64,000 nucleotides of DNA. It comes from Serratia fonticola. GTDB taxonomy: Bacteria; Pseudomonadota; Gammaproteobacteria; Enterobacterales; Enterobacteriaceae. How positions within the stretch are numbered: the first letter of the stretch is position 1; every line of letters begins with the position of its first letter. The DNA lies in NCBI RefSeq assembly GCF_001006005.1, contig NZ_CP011254.1:310001-374000 (forward strand), read 5' to 3'. Below are positions 37,685 to 47,357 of the stretch, one piece after another. Position numbers and translations under genes: made by a program. Below the pieces are notes generated by a model. It saw only the letters and a list, made by a program, of their open reading frames with translations. It was not told the origin of the DNA and did not search any database.

Positions 37685-38884
37685 ATGAACCAACCAACCG
37701 AACACCCGGGCCTTAGCCCTGCACTGACGCTGTTAATCGCGATGGCCACCGGCCTGGCGGTTGCCAGCAACTACTACGCCCAGCCGCTGCTGGAAACCAT
37801 CGCACAAAACTTTAATCTATCGGTTAACCAGGCCGGATTTATCGTCACCGCGGCCCAGCTAGGCTATGCGGTTGGCCTGCTATTTCTGGTGCCGTTGGGC
37901 GATATGTTTGAACGCCGTGGGCTGATCGTCTTTATGACGCTGTTAGCCGCCGGAGGCATGCTGATCACCGCCTCTTCCAGCACCTTATCGATGATGATCC
38001 TCGGTACGGCTCTCACCGGCTTGTTCTCCGTCGTGGCCCAGCTTTTAGTACCACTCGCCGCCACCTTGGCACACCCGGCAAAACGCGGTAAAACCGTCGG
38101 CGTGATCATGAGCGGCCTGCTGCTCGGCATTCTGCTGGCACGTACCGTCGCCGGTGCTTTGGCGGCCCTCGGCGGCTGGCGTACCATCTACTGGGTGGCC
38201 AGCGTGTTAATGATCCTGATGGCCCTTCTGCTGTGGCGTGCCTTGCCGCGCTATAAGCTGCATTCTGGCCTGAATTACCCGCAGTTGCTGAAGTCCATCT
38301 TTTCCCTGTTCTGCTTCACCCCGTTGCTGCGTACCCGCGCGATCATCGGCGCTTTGTCGTTCGCCAACTTCAGCGTGCTGTGGACCTCAATGGCTTTCCT
38401 GCTGGCTTCCCCACCTTTCAACTATTCCGAGGGCGTGATTGGGTTATTTGGCCTGGTGGGTGCTGCTGGCGCCTTGGCTGCCTCACGCGCCGGTCATCTG
38501 GCCGATAAGGGCAAAGCAGGGCTAACCACCAGCGTCGGGCTGGTACTGCTGTTGCTGTCCTGGATCCCGATTGCGTTGGCACCGTACTCTCTCTGGGCGC
38601 TGATTATCGGCATTCTGGTGCTGGATCTGGCAGTGCAGGGGGTGCATGTCACCAACCAAAGCGTGATTTACCGCATCATGCCGGAGGCGCGTAATCGCCT
38701 GACCGCCGGTTACATGACCAGCTATTTTATCGGGGGGGCCGTGGGTTCAGTGCTTTCCGCCGCCGCTTATCAACATGCTGGTTGGAACGGCGTAGCGGCG
38801 ATTGGTGGCGTATTGTGCGTGCTGAATCTGCTGACCTGGTGGCGTGGCAAGCGCTATGACCCGCAGGGTCCGGCCTCGATCTAG
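37685..38884 (+). CDS. MFS transporter (YgaY-like, DHA1 type)
   Basis: A 399-residue, 12-helix major facilitator: ASNYYAQPLLETIAQNF at the start, motif A-like VPLGDMFERRGLI around 72-85, and GVHVTNQSVIYRIMPEARNRLTAGYM in the C-terminal half, the last a feature of the YgaY/YbcL-type putative exporters. In E. coli ygaY lies at this place after proVWX but is broken; here it is intact. Substrate unknown. The divergent LysR gene is its likely regulator. Confidence 0.87.
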   Translation: MNQPTEHPGLSPALTLLIAMATGLAVASNYYAQPLLETIAQNFNLSVNQAGFIVTAAQLGYAVGLLFLVPLGDMFERRGLIVFMTLLAAGGMLITASSSTLSMMILGTALTGLFSVVAQLLVPLAATLAHPAKRGKTVGVIMSGLLLGILLARTVAGALAALGGWRTIYWVASVLMILMALLLWRALPRYKLHSGLNYPQLLKSIFSLFCFTPLLRTRAIIGALSFANFSVLWTSMAFLLASPPFNYSEGVIGLFGLVGAAGALAASRAGHLADKGKAGLTTSVGLVLLLLSWIPIALAPYSLWALIIGILVLDLAVQGVHVTNQSVIYRIMPEARNRLTAGYMTSYFIGGAVGSVLSAAAYQHAGWNGVAAIGGVLCVLNLLTWWRGKRYDPQGPASI

Positions 38885-39219
38885 TTAGCAAGAAAATAAT
38901 AACCCAGGAAATTTATTAGGCCGCAGGGTGTGAAAATTACTTACACTCTGGTAATATTGTCGCGGTAAATTATTGGCGACCTATGCACCCTGCGCCCCGG
39001 ACCACCATGAACGACCTTACTCAGGTAAGTTTTCTTTCTATCCCCTCCGCAGGATGCCGTAGTGCCCCGCCCAGTTACATAAACAAACCTTACCTATCTC
39101 AGCCTGCGGAACGGCAGAATTTGTGCCTTCAATCACAAGACCTTAGGGTCTGTGGCGTTAAGCATTTACAAACAACTTACAAATGACACGAATTGCTAAA
39201 TTATTCCCCTTGCTGAAGA
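38885..39219. other. Gap with interleaved complementary segments (possible structured RNA)
   Basis: No convincing gene lies here. AGGTAAG (39023-39029) pairs with CTTACCT (39089-39095), and TCCGCAGG (39046-39053) pairs with CCTGCGGA (39103-39110). The two pairings interleave, so they would form a pseudoknot or switch between alternatives. A further hairpin, AGACC/GGTCT, lies at 39134-39154. TAATAT at 38952-38957 could be a -10. A 67-codon frame at 38983-39186 has no ribosome site and is probably not translated. Confidence 0.4.
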
Positions 39220-39248
39220 TTTACATTATTAATCACTATCGTTACTAT
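39220..39248 (+). promoter_or_regulatory. Promoter of the emrR operon
   Basis: TTTACA at 39220-39225, 17 bases, TACTAT at 39243-39248: a good sigma-70 promoter about 30 bases before the emrR start. EmrR is known to repress its own promoter in E. coli; no clear binding palindrome is visible here. Confidence 0.65.
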
Positions 39249-39277
39249 ACCGAACGAAATTAATGAGGCACTAAATT

Positions 39278-39799
39278 ATGGAAAGCTCGTTTACCCCCAT
39301 AGAGCAAATGCTGAATTTCCGCGCCAAACGTCAGAAAGACTTCCCATATCAGGAAATCCTGCTGACCCGCCTATGCATGCATATGCAAGGCAAGCTGTTG
39401 GAAAATCGCAATAAAATGCTGAAAGCACAGGGAATCAACGAAACCTTGTTTATGGCTCTCATTACGCTGGATGCGCAGGAAAACCACAGTATTCAGCCTT
39501 CTGAGCTAAGCTCGGCCCTAGGTTCGTCACGCACCAATGCCACCCGCATTGCCGATGAACTAGAGAAACGCGGGTGGATTGAGCGCCGGGAAAGCGATCA
39601 CGATCGCCGCTGCCTGCATCTGCATATGACCCAGGCTGGGGAAGCGTTTCTCGAACAATTGCTGCCACCGCAGCATAAATGTCTGCACTTTCTGTGGTCT
39701 ACGCTGAACGACGAGGAGCAGCAGCAGCTTGAAATGCTGACGCGCAAATTGTTGACCCGTTTGGATCAGATGGAAGTTTCAGAACAGTTATCCCAATAA
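39278..39799 (+). CDS. emrR: MarR-family repressor EmrR (MprA)
   Basis: A 173-residue winged-helix repressor. The MarR core is visible: [69 protein letters not shown]. Sequence and position match E. coli EmrR (MprA), which represses emrAB and is released by uncouplers and other hydrophobic drugs. The ribosome site is GAGG. An outer-membrane factor gene follows 22 bases later. Confidence 0.95.
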   Translation: MESSFTPIEQMLNFRAKRQKDFPYQEILLTRLCMHMQGKLLENRNKMLKAQGINETLFMALITLDAQENHSIQPSELSSALGSSRTNATRIADELEKRGWIERRESDHDRRCLHLHMTQAGEAFLEQLLPPQHKCLHFLWSTLNDEEQQQLEMLTRKLLTRLDQMEVSEQLSQ

Positions 39800-39821
39800 T
39801 TCCTGTTCAGGTAATCATTTT

Positions 39822-41273
39822 ATGCGATCCCCGTTAAACTGGAGATTCACCCCGCTGTTCGCCGTTCTGTTGCTGGCGGGGTGCGCATCTACCGATAATA
39901 TTGCCCCGCAATCCAAGATGATGGATCCGCAACAGCTGCAGCTTGCCCAGCCGAAAGTCAGCTCGCTTGCCATCAGCCCGCAATGGTGGCGCACGCTTAA
40001 CGATCCCCAGCTTGATAGCCTGATGACCCAGACGCTGCAAAACTCGCCTTCGCTGCAACAGGCGGGCGCTCGCGTGCGTGAAGCCCAAAGCGTGGCGGGG
40101 GAAGCCAGTGCTGCCAACGGCCCTAATCTGGATCTGAATGCCAGCATCAACCGTCAGCGTCTGGCGCAAAACACCAACCTGGGCTTTGGCTATCTGCCCA
40201 ACCCGGTGTATGAATCCACCAACTCGCTGGGTTTGAATCTGGCTTATGAGTTTGACTGGTGGGGCAAATATCGCAATCAGGTCAATGCGGCAAAAGCGCA
40301 GATCGATGCCGCTCGTGCCGAGCAGGCACAGGCCGCTCTGACGCTAACCAGTTCGGTTGCCTCTGCTTATTACCAGTTACAGGCGAATTACGCGCTTGAG
40401 AATGTGCTGCAACAAGAGGTGGATAACAATCAACGCCTGGCCGACCTGCGCCAAAAGCAATATAAAGCCGGGATCTACGGCGTGGAAATCCCGCAACAGA
40501 CCCAGGCACAAGCCGACAGTGCCAAGCAGCAGATCATCCAGCTACAGTCACAGATTGAACAACTGAAACACCAGTTGGCCGCCCTGGCCGGTCTTGGCCC
40601 GAATGCGATGCAGTCTCTGCATCCGGTGGCCATGCCAAGCGAAGAACAGTTAGCCCCCAAAGGCGAACTCACCGCGGATTTGCTGGGCAAACGCCCGGAT
40701 ATCGTGGCACAGCGCCAACTGGTGGAGTCCTATAACCAACGGGTCAGTGCGGCACGCAAAGAGTTCTACCCTAGCCTGTCGATCTCGGCCTTTGCTGGCT
40801 TGACCACTACCAACGTCGGCGGTACCAGCCCGAATCTGTTTGAAGCCGCCAGCCAGGCGTGGGGCGTGGTTCCAGCCATTTCCCTGCCTATCTTCCATGC
40901 CGGTGCGCTACGCAGCAAGCTGGGTGAAGAGTCCGCACTCTACGATCAGGCGGTGGGTTCCTATAACCAAACGCTCGTCAATGCGTTACAGGAAACGGCC
41001 GACGCCATCACCATTCAACAGAGCAGTAGCAAGCAGTTGCTGCAGGCAACCTCTGCCTCCCAATCCATGCAGGATGTGTACCGGGTCGCCAACGCCAAAT
41101 ACCAGGCAGGGATTATTGGGCGTGATGAACTGTTGACCAGCCAGACGCAGCTATTACAGCAGCAACAGGCACAACTGAATGCCAGCAGCAACTTGATGCA
41201 GGCGAAGATAGCATTGGTACGCGCGTTGGGGGGTGGCTACCAGGCCCCGGCGGCAGCGGAACCAAAAGCATAA
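39822..41273 (+). CDS. Outer membrane efflux lipoprotein (NodT/OprM-type TolC-like factor)
   Basis: A 483-residue outer membrane factor. The lipoprotein signal ends LLLAGC (Cys near residue 21); two OEP repeats follow, each with long helical stretches (for example QAGARVREAQSVAGEASAANGPNLDLNAS and TLVNALQETADAITIQQSSSKQLLQA). It forms a trimeric outer-membrane duct for a tripartite pump. In E. coli the emr operon lacks such a gene and EmrAB uses TolC; here it lies between emrR and emrA with short gaps, so it is probably the dedicated partner. Confidence 0.92.
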   Translation: MRSPLNWRFTPLFAVLLLAGCASTDNIAPQSKMMDPQQLQLAQPKVSSLAISPQWWRTLNDPQLDSLMTQTLQNSPSLQQAGARVREAQSVAGEASAANGPNLDLNASINRQRLAQNTNLGFGYLPNPVYESTNSLGLNLAYEFDWWGKYRNQVNAAKAQIDAARAEQAQAALTLTSSVASAYYQLQANYALENVLQQEVDNNQRLADLRQKQYKAGIYGVEIPQQTQAQADSAKQQIIQLQSQIEQLKHQLAALAGLGPNAMQSLHPVAMPSEEQLAPKGELTADLLGKRPDIVAQRQLVESYNQRVSAARKEFYPSLSISAFAGLTTTNVGGTSPNLFEAASQAWGVVPAISLPIFHAGALRSKLGEESALYDQAVGSYNQTLVNALQETADAITIQQSSSKQLLQATSASQSMQDVYRVANAKYQAGIIGRDELLTSQTQLLQQQQAQLNASSNLMQAKIALVRALGGGYQAPAAAEPKA

Positions 41274-41294
41274 TTTTAGAGCGTGGAGAATACC

Positions 41295-42467
41295 ATGAGT
41301 GCAAGCGCGGAAACTCAAACCCCGCAGCAACCGGCTGGCAAAAAACGGCAGCGTAAATTCTGGCTGCTGCTGTTGACGTTTATTTTTGTGATTATTGGGG
41401 TGGCCTATTTAGTCTATTGGTTCCTGGTGCTGCGTCATCACCAAGAAACCGACGATGCCTACGTGGCCGGTAATCAGGTGCAGATCATGGCCCAGGTTTC
41501 CGGTAGCGTGAACAGCGTTACCTTCGATAACACCGACTTTGTCCGCAAAGGCGATGTGCTGTTAACGCTGGATCCTACCGACGCCGAACAGGCGTTTGAG
41601 CGGGCCAAAACCGCGCTGGCCAACAGCGTGCGCCAAACGCATCAGTTGGTGATCAACGGTAAGCAGTATCAGGCTAACATTGCGCTGCGCAAATCCGAGC
41701 TGAGCAAGGTAGAAAACGATCTCAAGCGTCGTATCGTGCTGGGCAACGCCGATGCCATTGGCCGCGAAGAGCTGCAACATGCGCGTGACGCGGTAGACAA
41801 TGCCAAAGCGGCACTGGAAGTCGCGGTGCAACAATACAATGCCAATCAGGCGATGGTGCTGAATACCCCGTTGGATAAACAGCCCGCCGTGCTGCAAGCC
41901 GCCGCACAGATGCGCGACGCCTGGATGGCGCTGCAGCGTACCCGTATCGTCAGCCCAATCACCGGCTTCGTTTCACGCCGTAGCGTTCAGGTGGGGGCAC
42001 AGATCTCCCCTGGGACGCCTCTGATGGCCATAGTGGCACCAGACCATGTCTGGGTGGATGCCAACTTTAAAGAAACGCAGATAGCCAACATGCGTATCGG
42101 CCAAGAAGCCACCGTGGTGAGTGACCTGTACGGTAGCGACGTGGTGTTCAAAGGCAAGGTTGTGGGTATCGATATGGGTACCGGCAGCGCGTTCTCATTG
42201 CTGCCTGCACAGAACGCTACCGGCAACTGGATCAAAGTGGTGCAGCGTTTACCCGTGCGTATCGAACTGGATGCGCAACAGGTTGCTGAGCATCCTCTGC
42301 GTATCGGTCTTTCTACGCTGGTCAAAGTCGACACCACCAATCTGGACGGCCTGGTGCTCTCCGATACGGTACGTCAAAAACCGCTGTTTGAAACCAACGC
42401 GCTGACGCTGGATCTGGCGCCGGTGAATCAGATGATCGCCGATGTGATCCATGCAAACGCCGGTTAA
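41295..42467 (+). CDS. emrA: Membrane fusion protein EmrA
   Basis: A 390-residue periplasmic adaptor: one N-terminal membrane helix (about 22-45), lipoyl half-motif ETDDAYVAGNQVQIMAQVSGSV, a long coiled-coil hairpin (about 95-205), and the second half motif RTRIVSPITGFVSRRSVQVGAQI. It links EmrB to the outer-membrane duct. The match to E. coli EmrA starts at MSASAETQTPQ, so I use ATG 41295 after GGAG. Confidence 0.95.
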   Translation: MSASAETQTPQQPAGKKRQRKFWLLLLTFIFVIIGVAYLVYWFLVLRHHQETDDAYVAGNQVQIMAQVSGSVNSVTFDNTDFVRKGDVLLTLDPTDAEQAFERAKTALANSVRQTHQLVINGKQYQANIALRKSELSKVENDLKRRIVLGNADAIGREELQHARDAVDNAKAALEVAVQQYNANQAMVLNTPLDKQPAVLQAAAQMRDAWMALQRTRIVSPITGFVSRRSVQVGAQISPGTPLMAIVAPDHVWVDANFKETQIANMRIGQEATVVSDLYGSDVVFKGKVVGIDMGTGSAFSLLPAQNATGNWIKVVQRLPVRIELDAQQVAEHPLRIGLSTLVKVDTTNLDGLVLSDTVRQKPLFETNALTLDLAPVNQMIADVIHANAG

Positions 42468-42484
42468 GCGAGCGGGAGGCTACC

Positions 42485-44020
42485 TTGGCACAGAAACCGC
42501 TTGAAGGTGCCCAGCTCGCCTGGATGACGGTCGCGCTCGCCATGGCGACCTTTATGCAGGTGCTGGACTCCACCATTGCCAACGTGGCGATACCGACCAT
42601 TTCGGGTAACCTCGGGTCTTCCAACTCGCAGGGCACCTGGGTGATCACCTCGTTTGGGGTGGCCAACGCCATCTCCATTCCGATCACCGGCTGGTTGGCG
42701 AAACGCGTGGGTGAAGTTCGCCTGTTCCTGTGGTCCACGGCGCTGTTCGCCCTGGCCTCCTGGCTGTGCGGTATCTCCAACAGTCTGGGCATGCTGATCT
42801 TCTTCCGCGTGATCCAGGGCATCGTCGCCGGGCCGCTGATCCCGTTGTCGCAGAGCTTGTTGCTGAATAACTATCCCCCCGCCAAACGATCGATGGCCCT
42901 GGCGCTATGGTCGATGACCGTGATCGTCGCGCCGATTTTCGGGCCGATCCTGGGCGGTTATATCAGCGATAACTATCACTGGGGCTGGATCTTCTTTATC
43001 AACATCCCGATTGGGCTGTTCGTGATCCTGATTGCAATGTCGACGCTGAAAGGCCGGGAGACCAAAACCGAGATCAAACCTATCGATACCGTCGGGCTGG
43101 TGCTGCTGGTGGTTGGCATCGGTGCGCTGCAGATCATGCTCGATCAGGGCAAGGAGCTGGACTGGTTCAACTCGACCGAGATCATTGTCCTGACCGTCGT
43201 GGCTGTGGTGGCGTTGGTGTTCCTGGTGGTGTGGGAGCTGACGGACGATCACCCGGTGGTGGATTTGTCGCTGTTCAAATCGCGCAACTTTACCATCGGC
43301 TGTCTGTGTATCAGCCTGGCTTACATGCTGTATTTCGGGGCGATCGTGCTGTTGCCACAGTTGCTACAGGAGGTATATGGCTACACCGCCACCTGGGCCG
43401 GCTTGGCGTCTGCGCCGATCGGGTTGCTGCCGGTGATCTTGTCACCGATTATCGGCCGCTTCGGTAACCGGCTGGATATGCGCCGTTTGGTCACCTTCAG
43501 CTTCATCATGTATGCCGTGTGCTTCTACTGGCGCGCCTACACGTTTGAACCGGGGATGGATTTTGGTGCTTCCGCCTGGCCGCAATTCTTCCAGGGCTTT
43601 GCCATCGCCTGCTTCTTTATGCCGCTGACGACCATTACCCTGTCCGGGTTGCCGCCGGAGCGCATAGCGGCAGCATCGAGCCTGTCGAACTTTACCCGTA
43701 CCTTGGCGGGTTCTATCGGCACCTCGATCACCACCACCCTGTGGACCAGCAGAGAGGCGATGCACCACTCGCACCTGACCGAGTTTGTGAATCCGTTCAA
43801 CCCGCAGTCGCAGGAGATGTACAGCAAGCTGGAGCAGCTAGGCATGAGCAAGCAGCAGGCTTCGGCGTATATCGCCAACGAGATCACCGCGCAGGGGCTA
43901 ATCATCTCGGCCAACGAGATATTCTGGCTTTCGGCGGGGGTGTTCCTGATATTGCTGGCGCTGGTCTGGTTCGCCAAACCACCGTTCAGTTCCGGGGGCG
44001 GTGGGGGCGGAGCCCACTGA
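42485..44020 (+). CDS. emrB: Multidrug efflux MFS transporter EmrB
   Basis: A 511-residue, 14-helix DHA2 drug:H+ antiporter: MQVLDSTIANVAIPTI (motif D1), RVIQGIVAGPLIPLSQSLLL (motif C area), NYHWGWIFFINIPIG and the Gly-rich tail GGGGGGAH, as in E. coli EmrB. It exports uncouplers and hydrophobic antibiotics. The start is a TTG at 42485 after GGGAGG; this reproduces the known N-terminus (KPLEGAQL). Confidence 0.95.
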   Translation: MAQKPLEGAQLAWMTVALAMATFMQVLDSTIANVAIPTISGNLGSSNSQGTWVITSFGVANAISIPITGWLAKRVGEVRLFLWSTALFALASWLCGISNSLGMLIFFRVIQGIVAGPLIPLSQSLLLNNYPPAKRSMALALWSMTVIVAPIFGPILGGYISDNYHWGWIFFINIPIGLFVILIAMSTLKGRETKTEIKPIDTVGLVLLVVGIGALQIMLDQGKELDWFNSTEIIVLTVVAVVALVFLVVWELTDDHPVVDLSLFKSRNFTIGCLCISLAYMLYFGAIVLLPQLLQEVYGYTATWAGLASAPIGLLPVILSPIIGRFGNRLDMRRLVTFSFIMYAVCFYWRAYTFEPGMDFGASAWPQFFQGFAIACFFMPLTTITLSGLPPERIAAASSLSNFTRTLAGSIGTSITTTLWTSREAMHHSHLTEFVNPFNPQSQEMYSKLEQLGMSKQQASAYIANEITAQGLIISANEIFWLSAGVFLILLALVWFAKPPFSSGGGGGGAH

Positions 44021-44239
44021 TCGAGTCACGCCCATAAACTCCAATGGAAGTGGCTAAAGATCTTCTGTGATATGGGGCGGTTCAAAGATGGACCGCCTCA
44101 TAGAATTGAATGATGCTTTCCCCATCGACCTATTTTTGTGGATTTTGGGTACATAAAAGACAACAATAATGCCGCAGTGCCAGAATGGATATTAGTTGAA
44201 TTTATAAACTTTTCTAACAGGGAATCTCTGGGCTAAAGC

Positions 44240-44677
44240 ATGATTAAAAAAACGCTGATTGCAGCATTAAGCCTTGGTATGGTCGGTTGTGCTGCCATGA
44301 AAATACCTGCCTACGCAGAAGTCAAAACCAGTCCGTATTATGATGAATGCCGCGAGTTCGCCGTCGATGTGTATAACAATGATGGGTACAGCAAGCTCGT
44401 CAATGACACGATACTGCGCATGAACGAGCAAAAAGCTCAGGCCATTGTGACTGGATGTGTGATCGCTATGGGAAAAAACAGTCTTGAAGAAGCCAAATTT
44501 GATATGAAACAAAAGGCCGTAACTTTTGGGATAATCAATGCTGCTTGCGACAGCGCTTCGTGCCGGGCTGATACGGATCAACAGCTGAAAGCTTTTACCC
44601 TTGGCAGCTTTTATGCGACACAAAAGAAATTTTCCGACAACATGAAAGTTGAGAAAACTGGGAAAGCTGATTTTTAA
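44240..44677 (+). CDS. Small predicted lipoprotein of unknown function
   Basis: A 145-residue protein with a lipoprotein signal: KKTLIAALSLGMVGC with the lipobox LGMVGC-type Cys at about residue 17. The mature part is hydrophilic and contains four further cysteines (for example DECREF, TGCVIAM, ACDSASC), which could form disulfides in the periplasm. I do not recognise a family. The gene is visibly richer in A+T than emrB before it and yfiF after it, which may mean recent acquisition. It stands alone. Confidence 0.68.
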   Translation: MIKKTLIAALSLGMVGCAAMKIPAYAEVKTSPYYDECREFAVDVYNNDGYSKLVNDTILRMNEQKAQAIVTGCVIAMGKNSLEEAKFDMKQKAVTFGIINAACDSASCRADTDQQLKAFTLGSFYATQKKFSDNMKVEKTGKADF

Positions 44678-44717
44678 GGGCTAGAGTTGCAGACATATTT
44701 AGTCACATAGATCAAAA

Positions 44718-44737
44718 CCCTGACCTTACGGCCAGGG
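44718..44737. terminator. Hairpin between convergent lipoprotein gene and yfiF
   Basis: CCCTG pairs with CAGGG, continuing after one mismatch with CC/GG around TTAC. On the minus strand TTTT follows; on the plus strand CTTTG. It may serve both convergent genes. Confidence 0.6.
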
Positions 44738-44773
44738 CTTTGTCATTAATCGGATTCTATATAGCGTAAAGTA

Positions 44774-45865
44774 TTACGCTTGATTCTGACGCCACCAGTC
44801 GGCCAACAGAATACCGGTAGCTACCGAGACGTTCAGGCTTTCTACTTTGCCGGTCCCGCCGATAGACACGCTCATATCACCCTGTTGCCAAGCGCTGTCA
44901 CTCAGGCCATCACGCTCCTGGCCCAATACCAGCACCATCTTGGTTGGCAGTTTAGCCTGCGCCAACGGCGTGCCTTTATGGCTGGAGGTGGTGACGATGG
45001 TGTAACCCGCTTTGCGGAACGTATCCAGCACGGAGAGGAAATCATCGGCATTGATTGCCTTGATGTGTTCCGCCCCGCCTTCAGCCGTACGCACCGCGGC
45101 ACCAGACTCCAGCACAGCTGGATCCTGAAGCAATACGCCGTTCACGCCAAAGTGAGCACAAGAACGAACGATCGCACCCAGGTTGTGTGGGTTGCCCACT
45201 TCTTCCAGTGCCAGCACGCAATCTTTGGCCGGAGCATTCTGCAGGTAAGCCTGCGCATCCAGACCTTGACGCTTTTTAATCAGGAAGCACACGCCGCCGT
45301 GATGTTCGGTACCAGACGCTTTGGCCAGTTCCTCTTCATCCACCACATGGTAAGCCTTGCGGTTAGCCGCCATCCAACGCAGTGCCTCACGGAAACGTGG
45401 GGTTACGGATTGCACAAACCAGGCACGGACGATGGCATCTGGACGGCTGGCGAACAGGGCTTTACAGGCGTTCTCGCCGTAAACACGGGTTTCTTCCGCA
45501 CGTTGGCGGCGCAGCTGCTCGGGATCGATAAAGCTTTTGCCACTGATGCCACCATGATCGAACGCCGGTTCTTCTTGCGGAGCACGGGACACGGTTTTCC
45601 ACGGTGATTCATAACCACCGCTGTCTTCGGTGCGCGCCGGACGGCGAGGACGATCGCTTTCACTGCTGCTGCGACGGGGATCGGTACCCCGACGGTCGCC
45701 ACCGCGCGCCTTATCCTGACCGGCACGGCCAGAGCGTGCATTGTCAGCCGGGCGGCCTTTGCCGTCAGGTCGTTTATTCTTGTTACGGTTGTCGCCGCTA
45801 TCGTCGTCACTACGGACGAACATCACTTTAACCTTACCGTTCTTGCCACTAAATGAATCGTTCAT
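44774..45865 (-). CDS. yfiF: SpoU-family RNA methyltransferase YfiF
   Basis: A 363-residue protein. Residues 1 to about 105 are hydrophilic and rich in Arg, Asp, Gly and Ser, likely disordered and RNA-binding. The C-terminal part is a SpoU (SPOUT) methyltransferase with motif 1 [16 protein letters not shown], motif 2 [11 protein letters not shown] and motif 3 [16 protein letters not shown]. It matches E. coli YfiF, whose RNA target is not settled. I start at 45865 after GGAGAAG. Divergent from trxC as in E. coli. Confidence 0.92.
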   Translation of the reverse strand: MNDSFSGKNGKVKVMFVRSDDDSGDNRNKNKRPDGKGRPADNARSGRAGQDKARGGDRRGTDPRRSSSESDRPRRPARTEDSGGYESPWKTVSRAPQEEPAFDHGGISGKSFIDPEQLRRQRAEETRVYGENACKALFASRPDAIVRAWFVQSVTPRFREALRWMAANRKAYHVVDEEELAKASGTEHHGGVCFLIKKRQGLDAQAYLQNAPAKDCVLALEEVGNPHNLGAIVRSCAHFGVNGVLLQDPAVLESGAAVRTAEGGAEHIKAINADDFLSVLDTFRKAGYTIVTTSSHKGTPLAQAKLPTKMVLVLGQERDGLSDSAWQQGDMSVSIGGTGKVESLNVSVATGILLADWWRQNQA

Positions 45866-46061
45866 TGTCTTCTCCACCAACGCGCAGGGCGCGAAGATTA
45901 CCTGATGTTGGTGCGCTAAGCCACCAACTTGCGCTAAAAGCTAGCATCTATCAAATTCATCGAACAAATCACTTGGTCGAATGCCACGCTTTTACCGATA
46001 ATAAGCAACATTAAGGATACATATACGCGGCTAACATGCTGCGTCAGCCCCAGAGGTAACC

Positions 46062-46481
46062 ATGAATACAGTTTGTGCAGCTTGTAATGCCACCAACCGC
46101 GTGCCGGAAGAACGTCTGGCGGACGGCGCTAAATGTGGCCGCTGCGGCCATGAATTGTTCGACGGTGAAGTGATTAACGCCACCGCCGCCACGCTGGACC
46201 AGCTCCTGCAAGACGACTTGCCGATCGTGGTCGATTTTTGGGCCCCGTGGTGTGGCCCGTGCCGCAGCTTCGCGCCGATCTTTGAAGACGTGGCACAGGA
46301 GCGTGCTGGCAAGGTGCGTTTCGTGAAGGTCAACACCGAAGCCGAACCCGAGTTGAGCGCCCGCTTCCGCATTCGCAGCATCCCTACCATCATGGTGTTC
46401 CGTGAAGGCAAGATGGTCGATATGCTCAACGGCGCGATGCCGAAAGCGCCGTTCGATAACTGGCTTGACGAGCTAGTTTAA
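46062..46481 (+). CDS. trxC: Thioredoxin 2 (TrxC)
   Basis: A 139-residue thioredoxin with an N-terminal zinc ribbon (CAACN at residues 5-8 and CGRCG at about 26-30) and the active site [11 protein letters not shown]. The extra zinc module marks TrxC. It reduces protein disulfides in the cytoplasm and is part of the oxidative stress response in E. coli. It is monocistronic with a terminator behind it. Confidence 0.96.
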   Translation: MNTVCAACNATNRVPEERLADGAKCGRCGHELFDGEVINATAATLDQLLQDDLPIVVDFWAPWCGPCRSFAPIFEDVAQERAGKVRFVKVNTEAEPELSARFRIRSIPTIMVFREGKMVDMLNGAMPKAPFDNWLDELV

Positions 46482-46534
46482 CGCAAAAGCGCTTACTATG
46501 CCGCCAGTTGTTGTCGGCATAACATCGCCTAGAT

Positions 46535-46566
46535 AGCCCGTGCGCCTCTCCCGCCGGGCTTTTTTC
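46535..46566 (+). terminator. Terminator after trxC
   Basis: Stem AGCCCG/CGGGCT with a 14-base loop, followed by a T-run from 46560 to 46565. Confidence 0.75.
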
Positions 46567-46597
46567 TGCGCTACAATGGCGGTTTTTCAGGATAGCT

Positions 46598-47302
46598 ATG
46601 ACTGACAACGCCGTACTTCGTCTGCGCCAAGATCGTTTAGACCGCGCCACACGCCCGTTTCTGGCCAGAGGTAGCCGCGCCGTACGCTGTCAGGGTTGTT
46701 TGTTGCCGCAGCAAAACTGCCTGTGTGCCACCATCAAACCGCAGCAGGCCAACAGCCGCTTTTGCCTGATCATGTTCGGCGCAGAGCCGTTAAAGCCCAG
46801 CAATACCGGCCGCCTGATCGCCGATATCCTGCCTGATACCCAGGCGTTTACCTGGTCACGCACCGAAATCGATCCGGGCCTGCTGGCAGCCATCAACGAT
46901 CCCACTCGTCAGCCCTACGTGGTATTCCCAGCCTCTTATGCCGATGCGGATCGCCCGGTGGTTAGCAGCCTGCCCGCAGGTGGCAAGCCGCCTTTATTTA
47001 TCATGCTTGACGGTACCTGGTCGGAAGCGCGCAAAATGTTCCGTAAAAGCCCCTATCTGAATCAGTTCCCGGTCTTTTCACTGAACGTGTTGGCCTCATC
47101 GGACTATTTGCTACGTGTTGCCAGCCGCCCCGAACAGCACTGTACGGCAGAAGTCGCTGCCGCCCTGCTGCAACAGGCGGGGGATGAACAGGCCGCGACC
47201 GGGCTGAGCCAACATTTCAATTACTTCCGTGAACAGTATCTGGCCGGGAAACCTCACCGCCCAGAGGCACCGGTCACAGCAAATCTGCCACAAAGCGCCT
47301 AG
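46598..47302 (+). CDS. tapT: tRNA-uridine aminocarboxypropyltransferase TapT (YfiP)
   Basis: A 234-residue DTW-domain protein. The N-terminal Cys cluster CQGCLLPQQNCLC (about 28-40) and the motif LDGTWSEARKMFRKS are characteristic. TapT makes acp3U at position 47 of some tRNAs using SAM. It keeps the E. coli order trxC-tapT-patZ-pssA. Confidence 0.92.
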   Translation: MTDNAVLRLRQDRLDRATRPFLARGSRAVRCQGCLLPQQNCLCATIKPQQANSRFCLIMFGAEPLKPSNTGRLIADILPDTQAFTWSRTEIDPGLLAAINDPTRQPYVVFPASYADADRPVVSSLPAGGKPPLFIMLDGTWSEARKMFRKSPYLNQFPVFSLNVLASSDYLLRVASRPEQHCTAEVAAALLQQAGDEQAATGLSQHFNYFREQYLAGKPHRPEAPVTANLPQSA

Positions 47303-47357
47303 AATCAGACGATAATTTGCCTCTTTCAGGCAAACCGATCAGGAGCAGGAGCCGCAC

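Noticed and set aside
38983..39186. 67-codon frame upstream of emrR as a small protein or leader peptide
   Set aside because: There is no ribosome site, no signal or membrane segment, and no recognisable pattern. The interval is better described by its base-pairing potential.
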